This document shows positions 9,501 to 17,932 of a stretch of 64,000 nucleotides of DNA, piece after piece; within the stretch, counting starts at the first letter, position 1, and every line of letters starts with the position of its first letter. Position numbers and translations under genes: made by a program. Under the pieces are notes generated by a model, which saw only the letters and a program-made list of their open reading frames with translations, did not search any database and was not told the origin of the DNA. The stretch is from G963556115 sp963675945 (GTDB lineage Bacteria; Planctomycetota; SZUA-567): NCBI GenBank assembly GCA_963675945.1, contig OY780932.1:1302001-1366000 (forward strand). The letters run 5' to 3'.

Positions 9501-9788
9501 ATTCAACTCACCGAGGGAGGTAGTAACCTTAGCCAGTTCAGGATCAACACCCTCACGCCCTGCATAACTCGCCAGAGCCTCGCGTTCCTGCCTGATGCGG
9601 CTGTCCAGCGGAGTCTCTTTATAGTCAGGGGTCTTGCAGAGTTGGAGTATGACCACCAGGGTGAGTACGACCATGACCGATAGTTTTGCAAAGATAGTCT
9701 TGTTCTTAATCGCTGAGATGACGCAGATAACCACTGCGGCAGCAATAAGAACATATTGCCAAAAAGTTAGATCAAAAAGTATGTCCAT
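6516..9788 (-). CDS. secDF: SecD-SecF fusion protein translocase subunit
   Basis: This RND-type inner-membrane motor helps SecYEG-exported proteins leave the channel, using the ion gradient. The 1090 residues hold a full SecD followed by a full SecF. The SecD P1 start (FGLDLVGGTEVRLKL) is at 185-199, and SecD membrane motifs (TLPGIAGLILTIGMAVDANVL, IFERIREE) follow. SecF motifs are the start (SQDFTGG) and the repeat GYSLNDTIVVFDRIREN. FGLDLVGG usually lies within the first 40 residues. Here ~150 extra residues with two predicted membrane segments (~9-27 and ~34-50) and helical sequence precede it, and a Lys/Glu-rich coiled coil interrupts P1 at ~203-245. It follows yajC in the usual order and ends at a strong terminator. 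Confidence 0.95.
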   Translation of the reverse strand: MDILFDLTFWQYVLIAAAVVICVISAIKNKTIFAKLSVMVVLTLVVILQLCKTPDYKETPLDSRIRQEREALASYAGREGVDPELAKVTTSLGELNVSLEKNNPKLIEPLLDQITAMKFPQENMEQTAQSLVSAWQTRMNNTQSMLEKKIAELAAIPNKTDEQRAEESRLRSMIQPWYNKLPLKFGLDLVGGTEVRLKLLPDDTKLKRLEAELEKLQAQKGAADKEKVDELTKKVDEEKALLNQNFNNASEVIRNRLNTSGLEEISVNVQGNDKLLIQMPGMSSSSAQRIINLLKKMGQLEFRLTIPAQGEGSDNTLVTQISRLGGAEDKKNFSRRLGRFLNQDEIKLSGDIKTDMYGDQLYDWMHTDDGEGVVLSQQILLTGEYVSTAAAKQDVKSPGNYEINFRLSPRGALIFENVTSNNIGRRLAIVLDGKLKSAPTIRGAISNQGSISGRFTAEEAKNLEVVLKSGSLKTQVEVEFENTVGPSLGEDSIKAGISAMVIGLILVLIFMLLYYRLAGLVTDIILFINMLLIVALLSGLDATLTLPGIAGLILTIGMAVDANVLIFERIREERIKGNTLAKAIQLGYERAFVTIVDANVTTFITALILHQFGTEAVKGFAITLIIGIICSVFTSLVLTRWCFEALQEFGWLTELKMNRFFKRPNISFSKLRRPAIIISIICIAIGLVVIAGRGKKNLSQDFTGGLFAQVELKTPMPAAEFREKLGPIIQDFQDLTMQTYGQGKDGKFNEYILRTSSVRTPNKDASADTALKSADELKEMIEQTFPLVKNGLVISETRIEDKSKDGVAVFKIDLNMPEAADKGGIAKVIADNTSLRKIEVEPGDNADSLVVYAGLPTVNTDGSTIDDVTINSLIREQLQRLREQGILSFTEPFPRFNFIGSSVASEMIMQAVLALIYSMIAIFIYIWLRFQFKLSFGAGAVIALIHDVLFTVGALAIADSLGLFNGQISLTVVAAVLTLVGYSLNDTIVVFDRIRENLGTSNQNFAETIDLSLNQTLARTIVTSVTTMLVVLALLITGGEVIRAFSFTLFIGIIVGTYSSIFIASPILIEFAAFAKSRHLQKAKDKLNKG

Positions 9789-9867
9789 TTATTGTTCCCC
9801 AAAAATCAAAGATTGCTATAATTTATAGATTGATTAAACTGTGTACAAGCAAATTAGAGGCGGTTGC

Positions 9868-10350
9868 TTACTTCTGTTCGATTTTCTCGGCTACGCCTTC
9901 TGCCGGTTCTTCTGCGTTCTTGGAGTCGGCATTGACACTCATGATTGCAGCACGGTCGAAGGTAAGGGTGTAGTCGCTCTTCTTATCAGGCTTGATCGTG
10001 ATGGTAGCGTCGGTCAGGGCGACGATCTCACCATGAACACGCCCGATAGTGACAATTTTGTCACCTTTTTTGATATCATTAAGCTTTGCTTTAGCTTCTT
10101 TCTGCTTCTTCTTATTCTTGCGCATAGACCAGATAAGCCAGATCCAGACCGCGCCCAGGGCAACGAGCATGAGTGGGCTGTCGAAGAAACCGGGAGATTC
10201 CTTCTGGGCTTCGCCTTCAGCGGGTTGGGCGGTTGTTGCTTCGGCATTCTGGGCAACTGAGGTGGTGCTGGCTCCGTCGGTGGCTGGCGCTGAACCCGTG
10301 TTGGTTGTCGTCGTGGTTGTACTGGCTTCGTCTGCTGCGTACGCTTTCAT
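9868..10350 (-). CDS. yajC: Preprotein translocase accessory subunit YajC
   Basis: This small single-span partner of SecDF has 160 residues instead of the usual ~110, because of a Thr/Ala/Glu-rich N-terminal extension of ~50 residues. The membrane helix is at ~57-74 (MLVALGAVWIWLIWS), followed by the basic turn RKNKKKQKE. The conserved YajC cytoplasmic core GDKIVTIGRVHGEIVAL comes next. AAAGG precedes the ATG. It lies 79 bases upstream of secDF in the standard order and is very likely cotranscribed with it. Confidence 0.93.
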   Translation of the reverse strand: MKAYAADEASTTTTTTNTGSAPATDGASTTSVAQNAEATTAQPAEGEAQKESPGFFDSPLMLVALGAVWIWLIWSMRKNKKKQKEAKAKLNDIKKGDKIVTIGRVHGEIVALTDATITIKPDKKSDYTLTFDRAAIMSVNADSKNAEEPAEGVAEKIEQK

Positions 10351-10621
10351 AATAATATACCTTTCATGTTTAAACTTATATTATAAAATAATATTACAAA
10401 CAAAATAGCATGTGATAGACAGCAGAATCCGGGGCAATGTTAAAAATACATAAATTCCTAGAAAGTTCTGTGTTTATCGTGCATTATAGTTATAGTAATA
10501 ATAGATTATAAAGCAACCCCTTATAAATATATATAAATAAGAATTTTATTTTTTATTTACATTATTCTCCGTTGATTTGTATAATTTTTAATTATTGTTA
10601 TTTGCTTACAGGAGATGGTGT

Positions 10622-10972
10622 ATGGAGTATGATAAAGATAATATATTTGCGAAATTGCTGCGAGGTGAGATTCCGGCGGATAAGGTCTATGAAGATACGG
10701 ATATTCTCGCTTTCAGAGATATAAATCCGCAGGCACCGGTTCATATTCTTATTATTCCCAAGCACGCCCAGATTCGCTGTTTGGGTGAGTGTACCGAGGC
10801 GGAGGCTCTGATCCTCGGTAAGATGAATGTGGCGGCGGCACGTATTGCGGAGCAGGAGGGTCTGGAAGCATTCAGAATTGTGGTCAATTCTGGAGCCAAA
10901 GCCGGGCAGACAGTATTTCATATTCATATGCATCTTCTTGGTGGTAGAGAGTTTGCAGAATCGATAATATAA
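10622..10972 (+). CDS. HIT-family nucleotide hydrolase/transferase (Hint-type)
   Basis: This is a cytoplasmic histidine-triad protein of 116 residues. The triad H100-I-H102-M-H104-LL is followed by GGREF. The N-terminal NIFAKLLRGEIPADKVYEDTD is characteristic of the Hint/HinT branch, which hydrolyses AMP-lysine-type phosphoramidates. I chose the ATG at 10622, preceded by AGGAGAT at a 6-base distance, over the longer frame at 10595, which lacks a ribosome site. A methyltransferase gene follows after only 14 bases, suggesting a two-gene operon. Confidence 0.92.
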   Translation: MEYDKDNIFAKLLRGEIPADKVYEDTDILAFRDINPQAPVHILIIPKHAQIRCLGECTEAEALILGKMNVAAARIAEQEGLEAFRIVVNSGAKAGQTVFHIHMHLLGGREFAESII

Positions 10973-10986
10973 AGGTGGGGTGTGCG

Positions 10987-11664
10987 ATGGGAGTGAAAGA
11001 GGCATTTGACAAGGTGGCCGGGGAGTATGATCTGAGCCGGAAGATTCTAATTCCCTGTTTTGATGAATTCTATGGAACTGCAGTGCGGCTGTTGCGTATC
11101 CAGGGTAGTACCGCACCGCGAATTCTTGATTTAGGAGTCGGTACCGGGTTACTCTCGGCACTGGTACTTGAAGAATATCCGCATGCCAATATTGTCGGCG
11201 TGGATCTCTCTGCTAAGATGCTGGCACAAGCTCATAACCGTCTCGGAGGACGAGTAGAATTGGTCGAAGGGGATTATCTTAGGGATGACTTTGGCCAGGG
11301 ATATGATGCTATAATTTCATCGTTATCCATACACCATCTTGAGGCTGAATGCAAGGCCAAGCTCTTTGAGAAGGCCTATCAGGCGCTCAACTTCAATGGG
11401 ATATTTATCAATGCCGATCAGGTTGAGGGGCGAAATGAACGGATTGAACGGGTCAATCGCGATGTCTGGTATGAGCAGATGCATAACAGCGGTATCTCTG
11501 CAGAGCTTCTAAGCGCTTCTGAAGAGCGTATGCGCGAGGATAAGATGTCTACCCTTGATGATCAGCTCTTATGGCTGGAACAGGCCGGATTTGTGCATGT
11601 CAACTGCTGGTACCAGAACTTTATCTTTACTGTATTCTCTGGAATTAAAGGGTATGCGGAATAA
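10987..11664 (+). CDS. Class I SAM-dependent methyltransferase
   Basis: This 225-residue protein carries the SAM-binding motif I ILDLGVGTGLLS at ~46-57. The acidic post-I residue in NIVGVDLS and the later segment DAIISSLSIHHL are typical of class I methyltransferases. The substrate cannot be read from sequence; similarity to UbiE-like or trans-aconitate-type enzymes is only generic. I selected the ATG at 10987 because AAAGGTGGGG lies 6-8 bases before it; the in-frame GTG at 10975 sits inside that ribosome site. It is convergent with uvrC, 9 bases apart. Confidence 0.85.
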   Translation: MGVKEAFDKVAGEYDLSRKILIPCFDEFYGTAVRLLRIQGSTAPRILDLGVGTGLLSALVLEEYPHANIVGVDLSAKMLAQAHNRLGGRVELVEGDYLRDDFGQGYDAIISSLSIHHLEAECKAKLFEKAYQALNFNGIFINADQVEGRNERIERVNRDVWYEQMHNSGISAELLSASEERMREDKMSTLDDQLLWLEQAGFVHVNCWYQNFIFTVFSGIKGYAE

Positions 11665-11673
11665 GCAGGTTTG

Positions 11674-12987
11674 TTATTTTTCGGCCTCGCCGAAGACGGC
11701 TTTACGCCTGAGAATATGGTGGTAATGCTGGGCGAAGCGGTGGGCTTCGTCGCGGACATGCATGAGAAGTCTTAGGCCTTCATTGCGTCTGGTCATGCGG
11801 ATGGGTTCGCTATGACCCTCTTTATAGATCAGTTCTTCCTTTTTGGCGATGGAGATCAGGGCTTTGGGGGTTATGCCGAGATTTTGCAGTGCTATAGAGG
11901 CAGAATGAAGTTGTCCTTTACCGCCGTCAATCAGAATAATGTCCGGTAATTCTCTGCCTTCTCTGGCGCTACGTCCGTAACGCCGCCTTACCACTTCGTT
12001 TATACTGTCAAAATCATTCTGGCCTTCGACGGTCTTGATCTTAAAGCGACGGTAACCATCTTTGAACGGTTGACCATCGACAAAATTTACTAGCGAGCCT
12101 ACTGTCTGTCCTCCCTGGAGGTTGGCGATATCGATACCTTCTATCGTCTTTGGGGTGAAGTCTAGTCTGAGTGCCTCACGCAGTCGTAGCAGTCCTTTTT
12201 CCACCTCGATTACCGGAGCCATGGGGGCGAGTGAGTCGTCGAGCTCGGGGTACTGATTGAGATTCTCCAGACCGGTAATCAGATCCCGTAATGCTCCTGC
12301 TTCTTCATACTGGTATTCGGCTGCGGCGCGTTGCATATCTTTACGCAGATCCTCAATAAGATCCTTCTTCTGACCGGAGAGGAATCGGATCAGTCCCGAT
12401 ATCCGCCGTCGGTATTCTACCTTGCTGACCTCGCCCCGGCAGACACCACTGCACCTGCCGATATGATAATTGAGGCAGCCGCGTTGGCGAAAAGCCCTTT
12501 TGTTTCCGGCGTTTATCCGGCGCTTGCAGGCTCGAAAGAGGAAGATGCGCTGTAGTTGCGAGATACAGGCTCGTAGGTCTCCGCTGGCAGCGAAAGGGCC
12601 GAAGTAGCGGGATTTCGGATTGCTCTTCTTGCGGGTAACCAGTACCTGCGGGAAGTCTTCATCGACGGTAATCTCGATAAAGGGATAGAGCTCGTTGTGC
12701 TTGAGCATTATATTGTATTTGGGCTGGAGATCCTTGATTAGTCGGCTCTCCAGGAGCAGAGCTTCGAGTTCGGTATCGGTTACAATATAGTCAAAATCAA
12801 TAATATTCTCTACCAGGGCGATCGTCTTCGGGGTGTGGTCGCTCTTTTGAAAGTAGGTGGTGACACGTTTAGGGAGGTTCTTGGCTTTACCGACATAGAT
12901 CTCCTTGCCCGAGATGTCTTTCATTATATAGACACCGGGCTGTTCGGGGAGTTCTCTGGCTTTCTTCAGTAGTTCTTTTTCATTCAT
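11674..12987 (-). CDS. uvrC: Shortened UvrC-type excinuclease
   Basis: UvrC makes the 3' and 5' incisions in nucleotide excision repair. Present here are the GIY-YIG nuclease (PGVYIMKDISGKEIYVGKAK, residues ~17-36), the Cys-rich segment (CLNYHIGRCSGVC), the UVR domain (~205-240) and the RNase H-like nuclease with its acidic residues and His (EGIDIAN, IILIDGGKGQL, HVRDEAHRFA). At 437 residues it is far shorter than the usual ~600. The spacer between UVR and the RNase H domain is only ~40 residues, and the protein stops straight after the RNase H domain, so the helix-hairpin-helix module is absent. Both catalytic centres look intact, so it is probably functional, not a fragment. Confidence 0.88.
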   Translation of the reverse strand: MNEKELLKKARELPEQPGVYIMKDISGKEIYVGKAKNLPKRVTTYFQKSDHTPKTIALVENIIDFDYIVTDTELEALLLESRLIKDLQPKYNIMLKHNELYPFIEITVDEDFPQVLVTRKKSNPKSRYFGPFAASGDLRACISQLQRIFLFRACKRRINAGNKRAFRQRGCLNYHIGRCSGVCRGEVSKVEYRRRISGLIRFLSGQKKDLIEDLRKDMQRAAAEYQYEEAGALRDLITGLENLNQYPELDDSLAPMAPVIEVEKGLLRLREALRLDFTPKTIEGIDIANLQGGQTVGSLVNFVDGQPFKDGYRRFKIKTVEGQNDFDSINEVVRRRYGRSAREGRELPDIILIDGGKGQLHSASIALQNLGITPKALISIAKKEELIYKEGHSEPIRMTRRNEGLRLLMHVRDEAHRFAQHYHHILRRKAVFGEAEK

Positions 12988-13157
12988 ATTAGTATATGGT
13001 TCATTAGAGGCCTAATCCCTCATGCTTTATTAGGTATAGATATACTATAATGCAGGCTGATTATATTTAGTAGTACCTTTTGCCATTAGCGTAATAAATT
13101 GAATCCTTAAATAACCGGTGGTTTATGGTTAACCTGACAATTCATAATATATATTAT

Positions 13158-13185
13158 AAGGGTTGCCCGATGTGGGGCAACCCTT
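13158..13185 (-). terminator. Hairpin downstream of the TauE-like gene
   Basis: A perfect 11-base-pair stem AAGGGTTGCCC/GGGCAACCCTT (13158-13168/13175-13185) with a 6-base loop lies 22 bases past the permease stop. The base run that follows on the minus strand is AT-rich but not a clean T tract. Confidence 0.65.
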
Positions 13186-13207
13186 GGTTTATTCTTGTAA
13201 ACAAAAT

Positions 13208-14260
13208 TTACTTGGCGGTATTTGATTCGTGATCAATCATACCATTTTCAGCCGCGATCCAGAAGTCAACATAGCTCTGCCGGAAGAGTCGGATATGGAT
13301 ATATACCAGGTATAGCACGAGGGCATTGATGATGATAAACTGGATAACATAATGCAGAGTAAGGTTGATCTGAGTCAGTGAGATGACCCCGAACTCTGCC
13401 AGCAGGAAGAAGATAAAGATAAAGAAGAATTTCTTCATCGTAACCTCGGTAGTAAGATAAGCAGCCAGGAAGATGCCGCCCAGGGTTACGCCGGGTAGAG
13501 CTGAGTACCAGATGCCCCAGGGCAGAACCTCTGAGTGCAGGACAAAATGGATACCGGTTCCGCAGAACGACATGACCGTCATTAGAGCTATACTCGTTAC
13601 AATGGCGATAGCCGGTTGAACCCGAAATACCAGGGTAAGGAGGAAGTAGAAGACGGTGTCTATACCGAAGCCGAGCCAGCCGGTGAATACGCCGCCGACG
13701 TAGGCGCAGATAATAAGTAATACGATATTGCGGGTGGATAGCGCTACCGAGGTCATAGGGTATCGATGTTTGCGAATGACCGAGTAAAATATTGCACTCA
13801 CCAGGATAAAGGAGATTATGTTGAAGGCATTCTTAAGAATAGCCGGATTCTGTAGCGGGAAGACGAAGATGCCGCTGGCCAGCCCCGCGGCGCCGGCAAT
13901 AATGCATATTGGTAGTACCTTCCAGAGGAATAGCCTTCTGTCCTCGATAAACCAGCGGATAGCGCCGATACCCATGCCATAGCTCTGTATCATCATAGTA
14001 TATAAAACCGCTTCGAGCGGAGAGATCTTGAGATAGGTCAGGATAGGAAAGTAAACCAGACCGGCGGCGACCGGGGTGGTGTTGGCGACGGTAGCGGCGA
14101 GTACGCCTAAGATTGGCATAAAGAAGTACTTCTGTGAAAGATCCGGCCAGAAGGTCGGCGTCAGTGCACCCCAGAGGATGACGACCGCTATGAGTATAAT
14201 GTATAAAACGAGTTTGTTATGCTTTGCTTTGGATTTTTCCAGGGTAAGATTATCTTCCAT
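13208..14260 (-). CDS. TauE/SafE-family membrane permease
   Basis: The 350 residues hold about eight to nine hydrophobic segments in two related halves. The sequence AATVANTTPVAAGLVYFPIL is in the first half and the matching VGGVFTGWLGFGIDTVFYFLL in the second; this internal repeat is typical of the TauE/SafE (DUF81) anion-exporter family. Family members are annotated as exporters of sulfite, sulfoacetate or other organosulfur anions, but the substrate here is unknown. The start ATG has GAAAGGAAG at an unusually long distance (~13 bases). It lies 38 bases downstream of the sigma factor gene on the same strand, so cotranscription is likely. Confidence 0.82.
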   Translation of the reverse strand: MEDNLTLEKSKAKHNKLVLYIILIAVVILWGALTPTFWPDLSQKYFFMPILGVLAATVANTTPVAAGLVYFPILTYLKISPLEAVLYTMMIQSYGMGIGAIRWFIEDRRLFLWKVLPICIIAGAAGLASGIFVFPLQNPAILKNAFNIISFILVSAIFYSVIRKHRYPMTSVALSTRNIVLLIICAYVGGVFTGWLGFGIDTVFYFLLTLVFRVQPAIAIVTSIALMTVMSFCGTGIHFVLHSEVLPWGIWYSALPGVTLGGIFLAAYLTTEVTMKKFFFIFIFFLLAEFGVISLTQINLTLHYVIQFIIINALVLYLVYIHIRLFRQSYVDFWIAAENGMIDHESNTAK

Positions 14261-14298
14261 AATACAGGTCGGCTTCCTTTCGGGTGGCAGGAGATACT

Positions 14299-15132
14299 CT
14301 AATCTTCTGATATTATCTTCAGAAGTTCACGCAGTGCCTTGGTTTCAATCTGCCGTACGCGCTCACGGGTAATTGATTTGTTGAGAATTTTGTCCCCGAT
14401 ATCCTCCAGCGTCATGGTGTCACTGACGCCGATACCGTAACGGTGCTTGATTATCAGTGCCGAGCGTTCATCGATGCAGTCCAGTAAGAGGAGGAGTTTC
14501 TTCTCGTCTTCATCACTGTAGGCGCCGGAGTTCTTCGCTTCGCTACGGTGTACCGCGGCTACAGCGATCATATCTTCCATGCCGTTGCCGTCTTCATCAT
14601 TGAAGCGCTGGCCGGTAAAGGAAGAGGAGGAACTTGCGCCGATAGCTTTTAAAATGATTTCAATCTTGTCCTCAGGGATGTCGAGAATGGCTGCGACCTC
14701 GCTGGGATCCGGGGTGCGGTGGTAGAGTTGGCTGAGTTCGTTGGAGGTCTGGCGCCAGCGGTTTACCAGTTCGACCATATACGCGGGTACTCTGACATTT
14801 TTGACCTTTGCCGCTAGGGCGCGGCGTATCGATTGTTTGATCCACCAGGAGGCATAGGTGGAGAAACGTTTGTTTTCTTCGGCTTTGAAGCGGTCAACTG
14901 CTTTCATAAGACCAAAATTGCCTTCGGCGATAAGGTCGAGCAGAGGTAGACCTCTATTGGTGAATTTCTTGGCTATCGAGACCACAAGTCGCAGATTACT
15001 ACGTATGAGATCTTCGCGTGCCCATTCTTCACCCATAGATATCTTACGGGCAAGCTCCTTTTCTTCATCACCACTGAGGAGCTTGAACTCACTGATCTCT
15101 TTAAGATATATTGCAATGTCACTATCAGCCAT
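14299..15132 (-). CDS. Sigma-70 family RNA polymerase sigma factor (group 2, RpoS/RpoD-like)
   Basis: The 277 residues cover region 1.2 (DIAIYLKEISEFKLLSGDEE), regions 2.1-2.4 (LIRSNLRLVVSIAKKFTNRG, LPLLDLIAEGNFGLMKAV and RFSTYASWWIKQSIRRAL), region 3 and region 4.2 (SITRERVRQIETKALREL). The long non-conserved domain of the housekeeping RpoD is missing, so it is an alternative, primary-like (group 2) sigma. The linker between regions 3 and 4 holds a Ser-rich stretch (GASSSSSFTGQRF) not seen in standard members. The recognition helices suggest RpoD-like promoter preference. Confidence 0.9.
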   Translation of the reverse strand: MADSDIAIYLKEISEFKLLSGDEEKELARKISMGEEWAREDLIRSNLRLVVSIAKKFTNRGLPLLDLIAEGNFGLMKAVDRFKAEENKRFSTYASWWIKQSIRRALAAKVKNVRVPAYMVELVNRWRQTSNELSQLYHRTPDPSEVAAILDIPEDKIEIILKAIGASSSSSFTGQRFNDEDGNGMEDMIAVAAVHRSEAKNSGAYSDEDEKKLLLLLDCIDERSALIIKHRYGIGVSDTMTLEDIGDKILNKSITRERVRQIETKALRELLKIISED

Positions 15133-15602
15133 AGATTAAACCTATTGGTAAAATAAGTTATGGTTATCTTAATATCTTAAATAGTATAGCGCATTTTAGA
15201 AAAAATGAAACTACTTTTATTATTCAAGGGTATTTTATTATGGCTAATTGTGCTAAAAAGCCAATAGTACATGCAAAATAATAATATTATGTTATTAATG
15301 GACGGATGAGTTATTGGCTGCGGAGTGAGAATATGCTGCGTAGATGTGGTTGAAAGAATATAGCATCAAGTTTGCAGTATATTATGCGTTTTAGCTTGAA
15401 GAGTAGAATTATGCTGTAAAATACGGCGAAATATAAAAAAAAGTAAATGAATTCTGTATTTTTAGTTAATTAATATGTAATATCAAATGGAAGCAGAAGG
15501 AAGAATCTGCTGTTGGTGATAGTAAAATCATAAGTGTGAAAAAGTATAAGATTAGTAGAATAAATTTATATTACATAGAGCCATCATGGTTGAAGGAGTG
15601 AG
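15133..15602. other. Divergent intergenic region (470 bases)
   Basis: This AT-rich spacer separates the divergent sigma-factor and S41-protease genes. I see no ORF with a ribosome site, no strong hairpin and no clear consensus promoter. GAAGGAG at 15592-15598 serves as the ribosome site of the protease gene. Confidence 0.5.
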
Positions 15603-17804
15603 ATGAAAATATTATCCAGGCAGTTGGTTACCTTGCTGGTAAGTATCTGTATGTTTACCAGTACGTTATATGCAGATAATACAATTAGTGTTGATGAAAT
15701 AGACAGTATTTTGGCAACAATCCCCGAGGAGGCGGTTCTTCCGGTATGGTCGCAGGCGCGGGAACTGGCCGAGTTGGGAGATGGGTATGAGGATGCGCTT
15801 ACGCTCAAGCTGGAAGGAGCTACACCGGCGGAGACAGTGGCTGTTGCCTATGCTCTGATGAGTCTCGGTGCGCAGCGTGATGCCGCGCTCAAGCTGGAAG
15901 AATTGATCAAGAATAAACAGGCTCCGCTGGAGCGCAGGTTTGATGCCTGTGCGGTACTGGGTAGTGAGGGTGGCGGTTATGCTAAAGCCCGGCTGCGTAG
16001 TATGCTCAAGAGTAAAGAGCTTGAAGAGATGATCAAGGTCAAGGTTGCAGAGGCTCTATGGCAGTTGAGTTATGCGCCGGCGGCACTTACGGCGCTTACT
16101 GAAATTGCTGAGAATTCAAATAATGTCCTGGTCGCGGAGGAGGCGGTGCTTACTCTGGGGCGGATAGGCAGATTCAAAGAAGCGCGGGAGATGCTTGCGG
16201 AACTGGCAAAGAATCCGGGACGAAACGGGCAGGAGGCGGCGCTGTTACTCAAGCTGGATAATGAGTATACGCTGCATGCTGAGACCGATGACTTTGCTGA
16301 GGAATTGATTGGTGAGGTTGTTGAACAGATACGGACGCGTTATGCTTTTGATACTACCGATCCGGATGAGGCAGAACAGTTGAAGTCAAGAAATCTGGCC
16401 TCGATTGCGGCTAAGAAGCTGGTCAGGAGTATCGATGATTTCAATGATTATCTGGATGAAGAGGATTATCAGGAGATGCTCAATAGTATGCACGGTGATT
16501 ACGGCGGTATCGGCGCTTATGTCGGTATGCGTGAAGAGCTCTTTACCGTACTCTCGCCGATGTGGGGTAAACCTGCCTTCAAAGCCGGTCTCAAGGCGAT
16601 GGATGTGATTATCGAGATTGACGGGGAGGATATAACCGATATGGAGCTGAGTAAGATTATTCAGCTCCTCAAGGGTAAGCCGGGTTCTGAGGTAACGGTC
16701 AAGATTGTCAGAGCCGGCTGGGATGAGCCGCGTGAGGTTGTGATCCAGCGTGATCTGATTACTTTGCCGATGCTCTATTCCCAGATGCTCCCGGGTAACA
16801 TCGGATATATCCTGCTGACCGGTTTTCAGGATGACCCGGATAGAAGGGTCTCGACTAGCTCAGAACTGCATCAGGCTCTTATCGAATTGCTGGGTCAGGG
16901 GATGGAAGGGCTTATCCTTGATCTGCGCAATAATCCGGGAGGGCTGCTCTCGGAAGCGGTCAAGGTCAGTGAGGAATTTCTGGAGAGAAATAAGCTTATT
17001 GTGTATAGTAAAGGGAAAATCTCCAAGCAGCGTAATTATGAGTCACGAATTCTGGGAGATCCGACCTTTACTGGGCCGATGGTGGTGTTGGTGAATGGTG
17101 GCTCGGCTTCGGCTAGTGAGATTGTCTCGGGGGCGCTGCGGGATCATAAGCGTGCTACCCTGGTAGGTACTAAGACCTATGGCAAAGGGTCGGTGCAGAT
17201 GTTGATGCCGGTTGAGGCTACAGGCGGAAATACCAGGCTCAAGCTGACAATCGCCAAGTATTATCTGCCCAATGGCGAGTGTATTCACGGACGTGATAAG
17301 GGAATCAAGCCGCATGTGGAGCAGGATGAGCCGGAGTTCTCCGGTCCGGAGAGAAAGCTGAGGATAAAGCAGCTTGAGAATAGAGATATTGCGGTCTGGT
17401 TGGAGAAGAATTTTGACTATAATAAGGATCAGTTTATTGCGGCTATGGAGTTTGACAATAATGACCCGGCAGCGTATCCGGGATTTGATGAACTTTATGC
17501 TCAGCTGGTTACGGCTTATCCGGATATTGAACTGGATAAGGATATGGTGCGGCGAGTGCTGAGGAGTGCACTATTCAATTTTATCCGGGAGAGTCGGGGT
17601 TTGGATACTATGCCGGTTGATCTTCAGGCAAGTGAGGTACTCCAGCGGGCAATTCTGATTATGGGCGATAAGTTGGGCGCATTGCCTGATGTCCCGGTTT
17701 ATAACACGTTCAAAGATAAATTCAATGAGGTGATGGTTGCGGAGCATGATGGAGCAGAAGTGAATCAGGATAAGGCAGAGGTGGCGGAGAAGGTTGCTGA
17801 GTGA
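15603..17804 (+). CDS. S41 family C-terminal processing peptidase with PDZ and HEAT-like N-terminus
   Basis: This is a periplasmic serine/lysine protease (Ctp/Prc family). It starts with a signal peptide (first ~24 residues, ending STLYA). Residues ~50-215 are Ala/Leu-rich helical repeats resembling HEAT repeats, unusual for the family. A PDZ domain follows (GDYGGIGAYVGM ... PAFKAGLKAMDVI ... GSEVTVKIVR). The protease core has the nucleophile Ser503 in GSASASE and the general base Lys528 in TYGKGSVQ, 25 residues apart as expected. A ~200-residue C-terminal tail is rich in acidic residues. GAAGGAG lies 4 bases before the ATG. It stands alone, followed by hairpin element A. Confidence 0.92.
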   Translation: MKILSRQLVTLLVSICMFTSTLYADNTISVDEIDSILATIPEEAVLPVWSQARELAELGDGYEDALTLKLEGATPAETVAVAYALMSLGAQRDAALKLEELIKNKQAPLERRFDACAVLGSEGGGYAKARLRSMLKSKELEEMIKVKVAEALWQLSYAPAALTALTEIAENSNNVLVAEEAVLTLGRIGRFKEAREMLAELAKNPGRNGQEAALLLKLDNEYTLHAETDDFAEELIGEVVEQIRTRYAFDTTDPDEAEQLKSRNLASIAAKKLVRSIDDFNDYLDEEDYQEMLNSMHGDYGGIGAYVGMREELFTVLSPMWGKPAFKAGLKAMDVIIEIDGEDITDMELSKIIQLLKGKPGSEVTVKIVRAGWDEPREVVIQRDLITLPMLYSQMLPGNIGYILLTGFQDDPDRRVSTSSELHQALIELLGQGMEGLILDLRNNPGGLLSEAVKVSEEFLERNKLIVYSKGKISKQRNYESRILGDPTFTGPMVVLVNGGSASASEIVSGALRDHKRATLVGTKTYGKGSVQMLMPVEATGGNTRLKLTIAKYYLPNGECIHGRDKGIKPHVEQDEPEFSGPERKLRIKQLENRDIAVWLEKNFDYNKDQFIAAMEFDNNDPAAYPGFDELYAQLVTAYPDIELDKDMVRRVLRSALFNFIRESRGLDTMPVDLQASEVLQRAILIMGDKLGALPDVPVYNTFKDKFNEVMVAEHDGAEVNQDKAEVAEKVAE

Positions 17805-17894
17805 TGGGGTTAGATATATCAGCTCTCAGCTTGCTGAGGGCTGAGGCTGCTTTGGTAATTTGCTTAACTGCGTAAATATGATGTACTTCTTTGT

Positions 17895-17932
17895 AAGACA
17901 GGGAAAATCACCTTAGTGATTTTCCCTGTCTT
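17895..17932 (+). terminator. Terminator-like hairpin after the S41 gene (start of element A)
   Basis: A perfect 17-base-pair stem with a CTTA loop (17895-17911/17916-17932) lies 90 bases past the stop codon. It is followed by TGATAATAC, not a T run. The same hairpin core (AAATCAC/GTGATTT) plus TGATAATAC occurs after glmM at 25301-25340. Confidence 0.7.

Noticed and set aside
10595..10621. Nine-codon upstream extension of the HIT protein
   Set aside because: The extension covers the strong AGGAGAT ribosome site of the ATG at 10622 and has no site of its own.
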